64,000 bases of DNA from Rhodoligotrophos defluvii. GTDB taxonomy: Bacteria; Pseudomonadota; Alphaproteobacteria; Rhizobiales; Im1. Positions 26,077 to 35,514 of the stretch are shown piece by piece (position 1 is the first letter of the stretch; the number at the start of each line of letters is the position of its first letter). The position numbers were made by a program, and so were the translations under genes. The notes beneath the pieces were generated by a model. The model saw only the letters and a program-made list of their open reading frames with translations. It ran no database searches and was not told the DNA's origin. The stretch spans positions 581,228 through 645,227 of the forward strand of contig NZ_SZZM01000001.1 in NCBI RefSeq assembly GCF_005281615.1, read 5' to 3'.

Positions 26077-26627
26077 ATTTCCTCCAGCACCTGGGCGAGC
26101 TTCTGGTTGGTTTCGGGGTCGCGCATGAGATCGCGCAGGACCTGCAGGTTGTTCTCCGAGGGGATCATGCTGTTCAGCATCGTGATCAGCTCCCGCTTCT
26201 GATCCGGTGGAAGATCGTTGTCGTTCTGGATCTCCTCCAAGGCGCGCTTGCTCTCCGCGAGGTTGTTGCCCTGCAGCGCCTCATAGGCGATGACCACGCT
26301 CTGAAGCGCCTCGATCCAGCGGTCTTCGTTGGTGAACCCGTTGGTCACGAGGATATCTGTGAGCTGAGGCACCAGCGAGGTGAGGCTTTCCTCGGTCGAG
26401 TTCTCGAACAAAGTCTCAAGCTGGTCGATGCCGACCGTCTTGCTGAGCGCGATATAGGTATCGAGCGCCCGGATCGCCAGTGACCGATCGAGCTCCACTT
26501 GCTTGAGCGGCATCAGCTCGGTGCCGGTTCCGGCATCCTGCGCCCTTGCCGGGCTTACCGGTGTTGCAGGCCCGATCGCCCACAGGCTAAAGCTCAACAG
26601 GACGATAGCGATCATACGCGGCATCAT
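26073..26627 (-). CDS. Exported hypothetical protein
   Basis: About 184 residues, family not recognised. The start at 26627 (MMPRMIAIVLLSFSLWAIG) gives a Sec signal peptide with likely cleavage after ARA near residue 30. The mature part is helical and acidic, with repeated helix-turn segments (EESLTSLVPQLTDIL, ALEEIQNDNDLPPDQKREL). No catalytic motif is visible. It is translationally coupled to the enoyl-CoA hydratase and divergent from the thioesterase. Confidence 0.75.
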   Translation of the reverse strand: MMPRMIAIVLLSFSLWAIGPATPVSPARAQDAGTGTELMPLKQVELDRSLAIRALDTYIALSKTVGIDQLETLFENSTEESLTSLVPQLTDILVTNGFTNEDRWIEALQSVVIAYEALQGNNLAESKRALEEIQNDNDLPPDQKRELITMLNSMIPSENNLQVLRDLMRDPETNQKLAQVLEEM

Positions 26628-26755
26628 GGGGTGTGCACTCCGAGAGCAGGCATGGCGGGAGGCAACGAGCCTCCGCCCAGCCGAAGCATAAGTGAGGCCG
26701 TTCGCTTTCGCAAAGGAATGCAACTGCGGTGAATTTGGTGCCCGGAGGGTCTGGA

Positions 26756-27202
26756 ATGCATGACGGCAAGCGGCGGCTGAAATGGCAGGGAGAGGACGTG
26801 CTCGCGTTCCTGAGGACGGACTTTCCGCAGGCCTTCCGCGACGGCTGGGACTATACGGTCGAGCACCTGACGACGCGGCAGGCCATCGTGCGGCTTCATG
26901 CTCACGACAGCCAGCTCAGGCCGGGCGGCACCATCGCCGGCCCGACCATGATGCACCTGGCCGATTTCGCCTTCTACGTTCTGCTGCTGGCGCTGCACGG
27001 GGCTTCCGCCCGGCTGTCGGTCACCACCAACCTGTCCATCAGCTTCTTGCGAAAGCCGGTGGCGGGCGATCTCGTTGCCCGGGTGGAAATGCTGAAGCAC
27101 GGTCGAACCCTGTCGGTCGGCGCGGTCCATATGGAGGATGCGGAGGGGAGGGTGGTGGCGCATGCGGAGGCCACTTACCACATGGGTGCGGCGGAATGGT
27201 AA
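26756..27202 (+). CDS. PaaI-family hotdog thioesterase
   Basis: A 148-residue hotdog-fold protein with LRPGGTIAGPTMMHLADFAFYV (the active-site region of PaaI/YbgC-like thioesterases) and SVTTNLSISFLRKPVAGDLVARV. The start at 26756 has GGAGGG 6 nt upstream; an earlier GTG at 26729 is less likely. It would hydrolyse acyl-CoA thioesters. It precedes rplM-rpsI as in many Hyphomicrobiales. Confidence 0.87.
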   Translation: MHDGKRRLKWQGEDVLAFLRTDFPQAFRDGWDYTVEHLTTRQAIVRLHAHDSQLRPGGTIAGPTMMHLADFAFYVLLLALHGASARLSVTTNLSISFLRKPVAGDLVARVEMLKHGRTLSVGAVHMEDAEGRVVAHAEATYHMGAAEW

Positions 27203-27382
27203 GGTAGTATATTACCTCTATTGTAAATTATTGTTTTAGCCGAGATTTTTTGAGCTGTGCTTCGGGATTCGTCATTGACGCCGAGCTTGGCTTGGTTTAG
27301 AGACGGCACGAAAATTCGCTTCGCCGCCCTCGGTATCGCGCTGGCGGGCGCGCGCTTTGCCAACATCCATGACGGGTGCACT
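27203..27382 (+). promoter_or_regulatory. A+T-rich leader and promoter region of rplM-rpsI
   Basis: 180 nt without a supportable gene. The first 70 nt are unusually A+T-rich for this genome (for example GTATATTACC and TGTAAATTATTGTTTT) and probably hold the ribosomal-protein promoter. Exact boxes are ambiguous. Confidence 0.4.
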
Positions 27383-27844
27383 ATGAAAACCTACTCTGCG
27401 AAAACCGCGGAGGTCGAGAAGAAGTGGATTCTGATCGACGCTGAGGGGCTGGTCGTCGGGCGGCTGGCCGCCATCGTGGCGAACCGCCTGCGCGGCAAGC
27501 ACAAGCCGATTTACACCCCCCATATCGACTGCGGCGACAACGTGGTCGTGGTCAATGCGGACAAGGTGGTGCTGACCGGCAACAAGCGGCAGGACAAGCC
27601 CTACTACTGGCATACCGGCTTCCCCGGCGGGATCAAGGAGCGCAAGGCGCACCAGATCCTCGAAGGGCGCTTTCCCGACCGGGTGCTGCGCCTGGCGGTG
27701 CAGCGCATGATGCCGGGCGGGCCCTTGAGCCGCCACCAGCTGAAGAACCTGCGCGTCTATGCAGGCCCCAATCATCCTCACGAGGCACAGCAGCCCGAGC
27801 CGCTGGATGTCGCCGCGTTGAACCGCAAGAACAAGAGAGACTGA
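27383..27844 (+). CDS. rplM: 50S ribosomal protein L13
   Basis: 153 residues, the usual alphaproteobacterial length. It contains [38 protein letters not shown] and [19 protein letters not shown]. The 27383 start ([14 protein letters not shown]) fits family alignments. It is an early assembly protein of the large subunit and is followed at 5 nt by rpsI. Confidence 0.97.
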   Translation: MKTYSAKTAEVEKKWILIDAEGLVVGRLAAIVANRLRGKHKPIYTPHIDCGDNVVVVNADKVVLTGNKRQDKPYYWHTGFPGGIKERKAHQILEGRFPDRVLRLAVQRMMPGGPLSRHQLKNLRVYAGPNHPHEAQQPEPLDVAALNRKNKRD

Positions 27845-27849
27845 TCGCG

Positions 27850-28326
27850 ATGTCCGAGGCCACCACTCTCGACCAGCTGGGTTCGGCTCTCAACCTGGAG
27901 CCTGAGACCGCCGCACTGCCGGAACCCAAGATCGACAGCCTGGGCCGCGCCTATGCCACCGGGCGGCGCAAGAACGCCATCGCCCGCGTGTGGATCAAGC
28001 CGGGACCGGGCAAGATCACCGTCAACGGCAGTGACGTGAACGTTTATTTCGCGCGACCGACCCTGCAGATGATCCTGCGGCAGCCGTTGGAAGCGGCGGG
28101 CCGGCGCGACCAGTATGACGTGATCTGCACGGTTACCGGCGGCGGTCTTTCCGGACAGGCCGGCGCCGTGCGCCACGGGCTGTCGCGGGCACTCACCCAT
28201 TACGAGCCGGAGTTGCGCCCTCTGCTGAAGAGGCACGGCTTCCTCACCCGCGACCCCCGCGTGGTCGAGCGAAAGAAGTACGGCAAGGCGAAGGCCCGCC
28301 GCAGCTTCCAGTTCTCGAAGCGCTGA
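27850..28326 (+). CDS. rpsI: 30S ribosomal protein S9
   Basis: 158 residues. A variable N-terminal extension of about 35 residues precedes the S9 core [25 protein letters not shown]. The protein ends [17 protein letters not shown], the basic tail that reaches the ribosomal P site. Cotranscribed with rplM and followed by an intrinsic terminator. Confidence 0.97.
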   Translation: MSEATTLDQLGSALNLEPETAALPEPKIDSLGRAYATGRRKNAIARVWIKPGPGKITVNGSDVNVYFARPTLQMILRQPLEAAGRRDQYDVICTVTGGGLSGQAGAVRHGLSRALTHYEPELRPLLKRHGFLTRDPRVVERKKYGKAKARRSFQFSKR

Positions 28327-28354
28327 TATTCGCTTACAGCTTCGCAGATCCACG

Positions 28355-28388
28355 GGGCCGGGTCTTCAGGGATCCGGCCCTTTTGTTT
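28355..28388 (+). terminator. Intrinsic terminator after rpsI
   Basis: A 7-bp G+C stem (GGGCCGG 28355-28361, CCGGCCC 28374-28380) is followed by TTTTGTTT. It terminates the rplM-rpsI transcript. Confidence 0.75.
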
Positions 28389-28472
28389 GGCCGCGCATGG
28401 GGTTGAGGACTGCACCTTGATTGCGGCTCGGCTGCCCCCTAATTAGGCAAGTTCCGCAAACAGGTAGGATCG

Positions 28473-29420
28473 ATGGCGACCAAGGTTTTCATTGACGGCG
28501 AGGCTGGCACCACGGGGCTGCAGATCCGCGCGAGGCTCGATCAACGGCCGGATCTGACCATGATCCGCCTGGATGAGGCCCGGCGCAAGAGCGAGGCGGC
28601 CCGGCGCGAAGCCATCAACGAGGCCGACGTCGTGATCCTCTGCCTGCCGGATGATGCGGCCGTCGACGCCCTGTCGCTGATCGAGCGGCGGAGCGTGCGG
28701 GTGATCGATGCCTCGACGGCTCATCGCACCGCGCAAGGCTGGACCTATGGCTTTCCGGAAATGGCACGCGACCAGCGGGAGACCATCGCCTCCTCGCGCC
28801 GCGTCACCAATCCCGGCTGTTACCCGACCGGCGCCATCGCTCTGATCCGGCCGCTGGTCGAGCATGGGATCATTCCCGCTGGCTGGCCGGTCACGATCAA
28901 CGCGGTCTCGGGCTATAGCGGCGGCGGCAAGAGCCTGATCGCCGCCTTCGAGGACCCGCAGGCGGCGAGCTATACCCACGATCACTTCAGACTCTATGCC
29001 TTGGGGCTGGGGCACAAGCACATTGCCGAGATGCAGCGCTATACCGGGCTGCACCAACCGCCGCTGTTCGCGCCGAGCGTCGGCCGGTTCGCGCAGGGCA
29101 TGCTGGTGGAGGTGCCGCTGCAGCTGTGGGCGCTACCGAAGGCGGCGGGCACGGACGACATCCGCGCGCTGCTCGCCGCGACCTATGCGGACAGCCGGTT
29201 CGTGGAGGTGGCCTCGCGGGCGGAGTGCGAAGGGCTCGCCTCGCTCGATCCGGAGGGGCTCAACGGCACCAACCGGCTGAAGCTGTTCGTGTTCGGCAAC
29301 GACAAGCTGAGGCAGGCGCGGCTCGTCGCGCTGCTCGATAATCTCGGCAAGGGTGCGTCCGGCCAAGCCGTGCAGAACCTGAACATCATGATCGGGGCGG
29401 ACGAGGCGACGGGGCTTTAG
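28473..29420 (+). CDS. argC: N-acetyl-gamma-glutamyl-phosphate reductase, short type
   Basis: 315 residues, typical of the short (type 2) ArgC common in Alphaproteobacteria. N-terminal FIDGEAGTTGLQIRARL cofactor motif and catalytic cysteine in RRVTNPGCYPTGAIAL near residue 117, followed by NAVSGYSGGGKSLIA. It reduces N-acetylglutamyl phosphate with NADPH in arginine synthesis. A palindromic repeat starts at the base after its stop codon. Confidence 0.95.
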   Translation: MATKVFIDGEAGTTGLQIRARLDQRPDLTMIRLDEARRKSEAARREAINEADVVILCLPDDAAVDALSLIERRSVRVIDASTAHRTAQGWTYGFPEMARDQRETIASSRRVTNPGCYPTGAIALIRPLVEHGIIPAGWPVTINAVSGYSGGGKSLIAAFEDPQAASYTHDHFRLYALGLGHKHIAEMQRYTGLHQPPLFAPSVGRFAQGMLVEVPLQLWALPKAAGTDDIRALLAATYADSRFVEVASRAECEGLASLDPEGLNGTNRLKLFVFGNDKLRQARLVALLDNLGKGASGQAVQNLNIMIGADEATGL

Positions 29421-29520
29421 AGCATTTTCGAGCGAAGTGGATACCGGTTCGCGTGAAGAAAATGCGACCAAGCAAGAACTTGGAGCGGTTCCGCGATTCG
29501 AAGAAAAGCGGAACAGCTCT
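29421..29520. repeat. Interspersed palindromic repeat after argC
   Basis: 100 bp with two nested palindromes: GCATTTTC (near 29422) with GAAAATGC (near 29457), and a second one with GCGGTTCCGC near 29485 and GCGGAAC near 29508. Elements of this kind recur in Hyphomicrobiales genomes. A diverged copy lies in frame inside the permease gene (10992-11083). Confidence 0.75.
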
Positions 29521-29594
29521 CGGACGGCGCGGCATGGCTTTCCCCGTCCGCCCTGGATTGCCGCGTCAAGCGCGGCACTGACGATCCCTGAGTT

Positions 29595-29628
29595 CCTGAA
29601 CCGCCGGGCTCATGACCCGGCGGTCAGG
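29595..29628. terminator. Hairpin between convergent argC and aldehyde dehydrogenase
   Basis: CCTGA-A-CCGCCGGG / CCCGGCGG-TCAGG forms a 13-bp stem with one bulged A and a 7-nt loop. No T-run follows on either strand, so it may be a Rho-assisted or weak bidirectional terminator between the converging genes. Confidence 0.4.
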
Positions 29629-29641
29629 TGCATGCAGAGGC

Positions 29642-31132
29642 TCAGCGCAGATTGACGAAGGTGTGCTTGATCTGCGTGTATTTCTCGTAGGCGTGCAGCG
29701 ACTTGTCGCGGCCGATCCCCGACTGCTTGTAGCCGCCGAAGGGCGCGGTGATGTCGCCACCGTCGGTGGCGTTCACATTCACCGTGCCGGCGCGCAGCGC
29801 GCGGGCGACGGTGTGAGCCTTCACCACATCGCGGGTCCACAGATTGGCCTGCAGGCCATAAATGCTGTTATTGGCGATGGAGATGGCCTCTTCCTCGTCC
29901 TTGAACGGGATGGTCGACAGCACGGGGCCGAAGATCTCTTCCTGAGCGATGCGCATGTTGTTGTTCACCGCATCGAAGATGGTGGGCTGCACGTAGAAAC
30001 CGCCGCTGTCCTGGCGGGCCGGCGTGCCGCCGACTGCGATCTTGGCGCCTTCCTCGCGGCCGATATTGATGTAGCTCATCACCCGCTCCATCTGCGTCTT
30101 GTCGACCATGGAGCCCATGAGGGTCTTGGGATCGAGCGGGTCGCCCGGGGCCCAGGCCTCGGCATATCGCGCGACTTTCGCCACGAACTCGTCGCGGATG
30201 TCCTGTTGGACCAGCAGGCGAGTGGCGGCGGTGCAGACCTGGCCGGAATTATAGAACACGCCGGCCGCCGCCTCGCGCGCGGCGCGGTCAAGGTCGGCCA
30301 CATCGGAGAAGATGATGTTGGGCGACTTGCCGCCGCACTCGAGGCTGATGTGCTTCATGTTGGATTCGCCGGCATATTTCAGGAAGTACTTGCCGACCTC
30401 GGTCGAGCCGGTGAAGGCGACCATGTCCACATCCATATGAAGGCCCAGCGCCTGGCCTGCGGTCTCGCCAAAGCCGGGCAGCACCTGGAAGATGCCGTCG
30501 GGGATGCCGGCCTCCGTCGCCAGCTCGGCGATGCGGATGGCGGTCAAGGGCGACTGCTCGGCCGGCTTGAGGATCACGGCATTGCCGGCGGCAAGAGCCG
30601 GGGCATATTTCCAGGCCGCCATCAGCAGCGGGAAGTTCCAAGGCACCACCGCAGCAACCACGCCGAGCGGCTCGCGGGTGATCAGCGAGACGGAGTCGGG
30701 ACGGGCCGGGGCGAGCTCGTCATACATCTTGTCCACCGACTCGGCGAACCACTCCATGCAGTTCACGACGCCGTTCATGTCGGAATTGAGCGATTCCTTG
30801 ATGGGCTTGCCCATGTCGAGGGTCTCGAGCAGGGCAAGTTCCTCCTTGTGCTGGTCGACCAGGGCGGCGAATTTCAGCAGCGTCTTCTTACGCTTGCGCG
30901 GGGCGATGGTGGACCACTTGCCGGATTCGAAGGCGGCGCGGGCGGCCTTTACGGCCCGGTCGACGTCTTCCCGGTCGCAGGCCGCCACCTTGGTGAGCAC
31001 ACGGCCGTCGATCGGGCTCACGCAATCGAAGGTCTTGCCCGAGGCGGCATCGACATATTTGCCGTTGATGAACGCCTGATTGCGGTAGGCCATGCTCGTG
31101 ATCTGATTGCGATAGTCTTCGGCAGCGGACAT
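29642..31132 (-). CDS. PuuC-like NAD(P)+ aldehyde dehydrogenase
   Basis: A 496-residue classical aldehyde dehydrogenase. Active-site cysteine in YNSGQVCTAATRLLV near residue 300, glutamate in LECGGKSPNIIF, and cofactor motif FTGSTEVGKYFLKYAG. The overall sequence is close to PuuC (gamma-glutamyl-gamma-aminobutyraldehyde dehydrogenase of putrescine breakdown), but the family acts on many aldehydes. It stands alone between argC and rpmG without other puu genes. Confidence 0.85.
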   Translation of the reverse strand: MSAAEDYRNQITSMAYRNQAFINGKYVDAASGKTFDCVSPIDGRVLTKVAACDREDVDRAVKAARAAFESGKWSTIAPRKRKKTLLKFAALVDQHKEELALLETLDMGKPIKESLNSDMNGVVNCMEWFAESVDKMYDELAPARPDSVSLITREPLGVVAAVVPWNFPLLMAAWKYAPALAAGNAVILKPAEQSPLTAIRIAELATEAGIPDGIFQVLPGFGETAGQALGLHMDVDMVAFTGSTEVGKYFLKYAGESNMKHISLECGGKSPNIIFSDVADLDRAAREAAAGVFYNSGQVCTAATRLLVQQDIRDEFVAKVARYAEAWAPGDPLDPKTLMGSMVDKTQMERVMSYINIGREEGAKIAVGGTPARQDSGGFYVQPTIFDAVNNNMRIAQEEIFGPVLSTIPFKDEEEAISIANNSIYGLQANLWTRDVVKAHTVARALRAGTVNVNATDGGDITAPFGGYKQSGIGRDKSLHAYEKYTQIKHTFVNLR

Positions 31133-31223
31133 GGGTAGCCTCCGTTAGGGGATTTTCGCTCTTATCCGATGGTGCACACCGCGATATGGCATCGCCACAT
31201 CGTGCAGGATGACCCACCATAGC

Positions 31224-31295
31224 AAAAAGGCACCGCAGGATGCGATGCCTTTTCGGAGATCAAATTGAAACCGGCAGGATCCGTGCGCCTGCCGG
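31224..31295 (-). terminator. Two hairpin terminators downstream of rpmG
   Basis: Just after the rpmG stop, CCGGCAGG/CCTGCCGG (31271-31278 and 31288-31295) forms a stem followed on the minus strand by TTTCAATTT. Further on, AAAAGGCA/TGCCTTTT (31225-31232 and 31246-31253) gives a second hairpin with a T-run on both strands. They should stop the leftward rpmG transcript before the aldehyde dehydrogenase. Confidence 0.65.
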
Positions 31296-31301
31296 CCGCC
31301 G

Positions 31302-31469
31302 TCACTTGATCTTGGCTTCCTTGAACTCGACGTGCTTGCGCGCCACCGGGTCGTATTTCTTCAGCGAGAGCTTCTCGGTCATGGTGCGCGAATTCTTCTT
31401 CGCGGTATAGAAATAGCCGGTGCCCGCGGTGCTGACGAGCTTGATCTTCAGTGTGGTCGGCTTCGCCAT
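31302..31469 (-). CDS. rpmG: 50S ribosomal protein L33
   Basis: 55 residues: [29 protein letters not shown] and the basic end [19 protein letters not shown]. This is the Cys-free (zinc-independent) L33 type, the usual alphaproteobacterial form. Start at 31469. It lies downstream of the Nudix gene on the same strand. Confidence 0.96.
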   Translation of the reverse strand: MAKPTTLKIKLVSTAGTGYFYTAKKNSRTMTEKLSLKKYDPVARKHVEFKEAKIK

Positions 31470-31586
31470 GGGGCAACTCCAGGAATTGTTCGCGCCGGCA
31501 CATGCGGCTTGCGTCATTTGCTCCGCATATCGCGCGCGGATATGGGTAATGTCAAGGGATCAACCGCGGAATCCTCGACGCCCAGG

Positions 31587-32345
31587 TCAGATCGTTTCGT
31601 GGATCCAGTCGGCGCCTTGCCGCCGCTGGAAGGGAACCGTGCAGCCGGGGGCGATCTCGCCGTCCTTGTCCAGGGCCTCCTCGAGCATGCGCAGGATCTC
31701 GCGGGTGATCCAGGGCAGCTCCTGGGCGCGGGCCTCCTCGAAGGTGAACCAGTAGCGGTCGAGCAGCTCTTCCGTGTCGACCACATGCGGCTCATCGATA
31801 TTGGCCACGCAGCTCGCGTCGACCACGAAGAAGCGCGCGTCGAACCGGCGCGGCCGTCCGGGCGGGGTGATGGCCCGGGCGAAATAGCGCAGGCCCGAGA
31901 GATCAGGCACGTAGCCGGTGCTGAGGAAGCTCTGCCAGGCTTTGTCTGACGTGCGCGGCAGCTTGCCGTGGGCGGGCTTGCCGACAATAAGCCCGGTCTC
32001 CTCGAAGGCTTCGCGGATGGCGGCCAGGGCGAGCCCGCGGGCGCGCGCCCGGCTGACCCGGCCACGCATTTGGACGAGCAGCTTTTCCTCCACCAGCGGA
32101 TGCAGGTGGTGCTCGACCGAGAGCCGGCAGTCGGCAGGATCGAGCCGCCCACCGGGAAAGACGAACTTGTTCGGCATGAACTTGTGCGCCTCATGCCGCT
32201 TGCCCATCATCACGCGGCGGGCGTCGCCATCATTGCGCAGCACAATCAGGGTTGCGGCATCGCGCGGGCGGACGCTAGGCCCCGGCACCGGCTTGCCGTC
32301 CAGCATCTGCGGGTCGGGTTCAGGAAGGATCTTACGTTCGGACAT
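31587..32345 (-). CDS. Nudix-family hydrolase
   Basis: 252 residues. The Nudix helix REAFEETGLIVG follows a long insertion after FPGGRLDPADC, so the box is split as in the larger NUDT19-like proteins. N-terminal PRDAATLIVLRNDGDARRVMMGKR gives the first strands. It probably hydrolyses a nucleoside diphosphate derivative or CoA ester; the substrate is unknown. It lies between rpmG and the rnr group. Confidence 0.85.
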   Translation of the reverse strand: MSERKILPEPDPQMLDGKPVPGPSVRPRDAATLIVLRNDGDARRVMMGKRHEAHKFMPNKFVFPGGRLDPADCRLSVEHHLHPLVEEKLLVQMRGRVSRARARGLALAAIREAFEETGLIVGKPAHGKLPRTSDKAWQSFLSTGYVPDLSGLRYFARAITPPGRPRRFDARFFVVDASCVANIDEPHVVDTEELLDRYWFTFEEARAQELPWITREILRMLEEALDKDGEIAPGCTVPFQRRQGADWIHETI

Positions 32346-32473
32346 AGGCTCTCAATCCCGCTGAACAACGCGAATGTCAAGGGACGACTCCAACGGGTTG
32401 CCGTAGACGTCAAAGTAAGCAGCGACAGCTTTAGCGCCACAGTGTCGCCGCGCGGTTGTGCGAGCGTTCAGCC

Positions 32474-32608
32474 ATGGCTTTGGGCATTGCCATAGGAGTT
32501 GCTCTGGGCTGGGTGCTCGGGGTTGCCGTGCTGGATGATCCGGCCATCGGCATCGCCATCGGCGTGGCGCTCGGAGCGGCAGTCGGCCACTATATGGGGA
32601 AGCAATAG
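32474..32608 (+). CDS. Small glycine-zipper membrane protein
   Basis: A 44-residue reading frame with two hydrophobic Gly-zipper segments: ALGIAIGVALGWVLGVAVL and IGIAIGVALGAAVGHYMG. The two halves are near repeats. The pattern (G-x3-G periodicity) is that of small integral membrane proteins, but no strong ribosome binding site was seen. Function unknown. It overlaps no other gene. Confidence 0.6.
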   Translation: MALGIAIGVALGWVLGVAVLDDPAIGIAIGVALGAAVGHYMGKQ

Positions 32609-32627
32609 CTGTTTCGGGCGATTGGCT

Positions 32628-32969
32628 TCAATCAAGATCCGCATGGAACGTGTGAAGCAGGCGGTGCGCCCAAGGGGCCACAAGGATGCCGGCTATGCCC
32701 ACGAAGACGATGTCGGCAAATAGGACGAAGCAGCCGGCGAACAGCTTTCCGGACGAACTCTCGATGTGGTCGACGAGTCCCATGCCCCCCAAGATCAATG
32801 CCGCGTTGAAGGCTGCTTCTTGCCAGCCAAGCGGACCAAGAAAATGCAAGCCGAGGGTGCCAATCCCCATGGACAGTACCAGGAGCGCGCCTGCGAATGC
32901 TGCAGAACAGGCGACGCGCCGGCGCCAGCGGGCACGAGACAGTACAGGCTGCGACTTGTTTTCGAACAT
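32628..32969 (-). CDS. Small integral membrane protein
   Basis: 113 residues with a basic N-terminus and three likely membrane spans: AFAGALLVLSMGIGTLGLHFL, EAAFNAALILGGMGLVDHI and LFAGCFVLFADIVFVGIAGIL. No family recognised. It lies between the glycine-zipper gene (convergent) and rnr, and could be cotranscribed downstream of rnr. Confidence 0.65.
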   Translation of the reverse strand: MFENKSQPVLSRARWRRRVACSAAFAGALLVLSMGIGTLGLHFLGPLGWQEAAFNAALILGGMGLVDHIESSSGKLFAGCFVLFADIVFVGIAGILVAPWAHRLLHTFHADLD

Positions 32970-33139
32970 CTCCGGCCGGCTCCGGCGCCACCAGCCGCGA
33001 GTCGATTGACGAGTGAGGCCGGACCGCTGCAGAGTGCCGGCCAGATGGTGAGAGCGGCGGATGGACCGCGGCCTAGTTTGGGAGGGATCACTTGCGATCC
33101 GTTTATATCGGATCGCGGCATTTTAGACAGTTCTTGCGG

Positions 33140-35509
33140 TTAGCCGCCGCGCTGCTTGGTGTTGGCCCGCGGGCTGCGCGCGGCGCGGGGCCGCCCCTTG
33201 CTCCGCTCTGCCGCGGCAAAGCTGCGGCCGCGCCTGCCGCGCAGGGCTCGTGAGCCTGATTTCAGCGGCTTGCCCGGCTTGCCCGGGCTGATCATCTCGA
33301 AGCGCAGGCCGCCCGCCACCGGGGTTGCCTCCGCAAGGCGCACCTCCACCGGGTCGCCCAGCTGATAGGTGTCGCCGGATTCGCGGCCGACGAGCGCATG
33401 GTTTGCCTCGTCGTAATCGTAGTACTCGCCGCCCAGGGTCGCGGCCGGGACGAAGCCGTCCGCGCCGGTCTCGGCCAGGGCAATGAACAGGCCGGCTTGG
33501 GCGACGCCGCCGATGCGGCCGTGGAAGATGGCGCCCACCTTGTCGGCCAGGAATGCCGAGACCAAGCGGTCGACCGTGTCCCGTTCCGCCGCCATGGCCC
33601 GGCGCTCGGCTGCCGAAATCAGCTCGGACGTCTCTTCCAGCCGCTCGATATCCTCCTGCGACAGCCCGTCCTTGCCGAAGCCGAAAGCGGTGATCAGGGC
33701 GCGGTGCACGATGAGGTCGGCATAGCGGCGGATGGGCGAGGTGAAATGGGCATAGCGCCTGAGGTTGAGCCCGAAATGCCCGCGATTTTCCGGCGAATAG
33801 ATGGCCTGGGCCTGGCTGCGCAGCACCACCGTGTTGACCAGGTGCTCGTTCTCGCTGCCGCGCGCCCGATCGAGCACGCGGTTGAAGTGCTTCGGCATGA
33901 GCACCTGGCCCTTGGCGAAGGGGATGTGAAGGGTCGCGAGAAACTCGATCAAGCCCTCCACCTTTTCCGGCGCCGGCGCATCATGCACGCGGTAGATGAA
34001 GGGGACCTTCCTCTCCTCTAGGCTTTCCGCGGCCGAGACATTGGCCTGGATCATCATTTCCTCGATCAGCCTGTGAGCATCGAGCCGCTCCGGGGTGATC
34101 ACCCGGTCGATGAGGCCAAGGGCGTCGAGGATCAGCTTGCGCTCGGGCAGGTCCAGCTCCAGGGGGCCGCGGCGCCTGCGGCCGGCGGCGAGCGCCCGAT
34201 AGGCGGCCCAGAGCGGCTTCAGCACCGGTTCGAGCAGGGGACCGCTCACGTCGTCCGGGCGGCCGTCTATGGCAGCCTGCGCCTGCTCGTAGGACAGCTT
34301 GGCGGCCGAGCGCATGATGACCCGGGCGAAGCTGTGGCCGAGCTTGCGGCCCTGCCGGTCGAAGATCATGGAGCAGGCGATGGCCGGCCGCTCCTCGTTC
34401 GGCCGCAGCGAGCACAGGTCGGCCGACAGCCGTTCCGGCAACATGGGCACCACCCGGTCGGGGAAATAGACGGAGTTGCCGCGGTCGCGCGCCTCGCGGT
34501 CGATGGCGGTGCCGGGGCGGACATAAGCCGCCACGTCGGCGATGGCCACGATGACTCTGAACCCACCTTCGTTCTTCGGGTCGGTATCGGGCGCAGCCCA
34601 GACGGCATCGTCGTGGTCGCGGGCATCGGGCGGATCGATGGTGATCAGCGGCACGTCGCGCAGGTCGGTGCGGCCGCGCGGTTGCACCGGCTTGAGCTTC
34701 TCCACCTCCGCCAGGGTGCGCTCGCGGAAATGATCGGGCAGCCCGTGCTGATGGATGGCAATCAGACTGATGTTGCGCTGATCGGTGAGATCGCCCAGCC
34801 GCTCGCGCACGCGGGCCCGGCGGGGGCCGCGACCGCGATCGCGGATGACATCGACGGAGACCAGCTCGCCGCTCTGCGCCCCGGCATCATCGCCGGGTAG
34901 CACGATGAGGTCGCTCGCGTTCTTCTTGTCCACCGGCTGCACGCGCATGCCGCGGCCCCGGGCGATGCGGAAGACGCCGATGGTGCGGGTCAGGCCCTGG
35001 TCGAGCACCTTGATGACCCGGCCGGTATAGGGTTCCTCCGTCTCGCCCTGCGGTCCGCCGTCGATATGGGCGAGCACCCGGTTGCCGATACCGGGTGGCG
35101 GTCCGCTCTGGCCCAGCGCCTTGGCGCGCGACCGATGCGGGATTATCACCCTGGGTGCCACGCCCTGGGCGTCCGCGTCCCAGTTGCTGGGGGTTGCGAC
35201 CAGGTCGCCGTCGTCGTTGATATCGACCACCTCGAGAACGGTGACGGGCGGCAGCCGTGCCGCGTTCTCGAGGGCGCGGCTGTCGCGGCGGAGCAGGCCG
35301 CGCGCCGTCATGTCCTTGAGCAGCTGCTTCAAGGCGATGCGGTCCGCGCCTTTGATGTTGAAGGCGCGCGCGATTTCCCGCTTGCCGACGCGACCGGTCT
35401 GGGTCTGCAGGAAATCCAGGATCTCGGCTTCGGAGGGCAGGGCGCGCTCAGTCGATCGCCTGCTCTTGCCCGTAGCCTTGCGCTCGCCCCCGCCGCGTCC
35501 CTTCGACAT
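33140..35509 (-). CDS. rnr: Ribonuclease R
   Basis: A 789-residue 3'-5' exoribonuclease of the RNase II/R family. N-terminal winged helix (LPSEAEILDFLQTQTG), cold-shock-like domains, RNB catalytic motif TIDPPDARDHDDAVW near residue 295 with its aspartates intact, SPIRRYADLIVHR, an S1 domain (GAIFHGRIGGVAQAGLFIAL) and a basic Arg/Lys tail. It degrades structured RNA and acts in trans-translation quality control; smpB is elsewhere in the window. It starts 5 nt after the topA stop. Confidence 0.96.
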   Translation of the reverse strand: MSKGRGGGERKATGKSRRSTERALPSEAEILDFLQTQTGRVGKREIARAFNIKGADRIALKQLLKDMTARGLLRRDSRALENAARLPPVTVLEVVDINDDGDLVATPSNWDADAQGVAPRVIIPHRSRAKALGQSGPPPGIGNRVLAHIDGGPQGETEEPYTGRVIKVLDQGLTRTIGVFRIARGRGMRVQPVDKKNASDLIVLPGDDAGAQSGELVSVDVIRDRGRGPRRARVRERLGDLTDQRNISLIAIHQHGLPDHFRERTLAEVEKLKPVQPRGRTDLRDVPLITIDPPDARDHDDAVWAAPDTDPKNEGGFRVIVAIADVAAYVRPGTAIDREARDRGNSVYFPDRVVPMLPERLSADLCSLRPNEERPAIACSMIFDRQGRKLGHSFARVIMRSAAKLSYEQAQAAIDGRPDDVSGPLLEPVLKPLWAAYRALAAGRRRRGPLELDLPERKLILDALGLIDRVITPERLDAHRLIEEMMIQANVSAAESLEERKVPFIYRVHDAPAPEKVEGLIEFLATLHIPFAKGQVLMPKHFNRVLDRARGSENEHLVNTVVLRSQAQAIYSPENRGHFGLNLRRYAHFTSPIRRYADLIVHRALITAFGFGKDGLSQEDIERLEETSELISAAERRAMAAERDTVDRLVSAFLADKVGAIFHGRIGGVAQAGLFIALAETGADGFVPAATLGGEYYDYDEANHALVGRESGDTYQLGDPVEVRLAEATPVAGGLRFEMISPGKPGKPLKSGSRALRGRRGRSFAAAERSKGRPRAARSPRANTKQRGG

Positions 35510-35514
35510 CTCTT

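Noticed and set aside
29642-31132. Part of the polyamine/microcompartment pathway by PuuC similarity
   Set aside because: It is 12 kb from the catabolic island among housekeeping genes, with no other puu genes or shared regulatory site seen.
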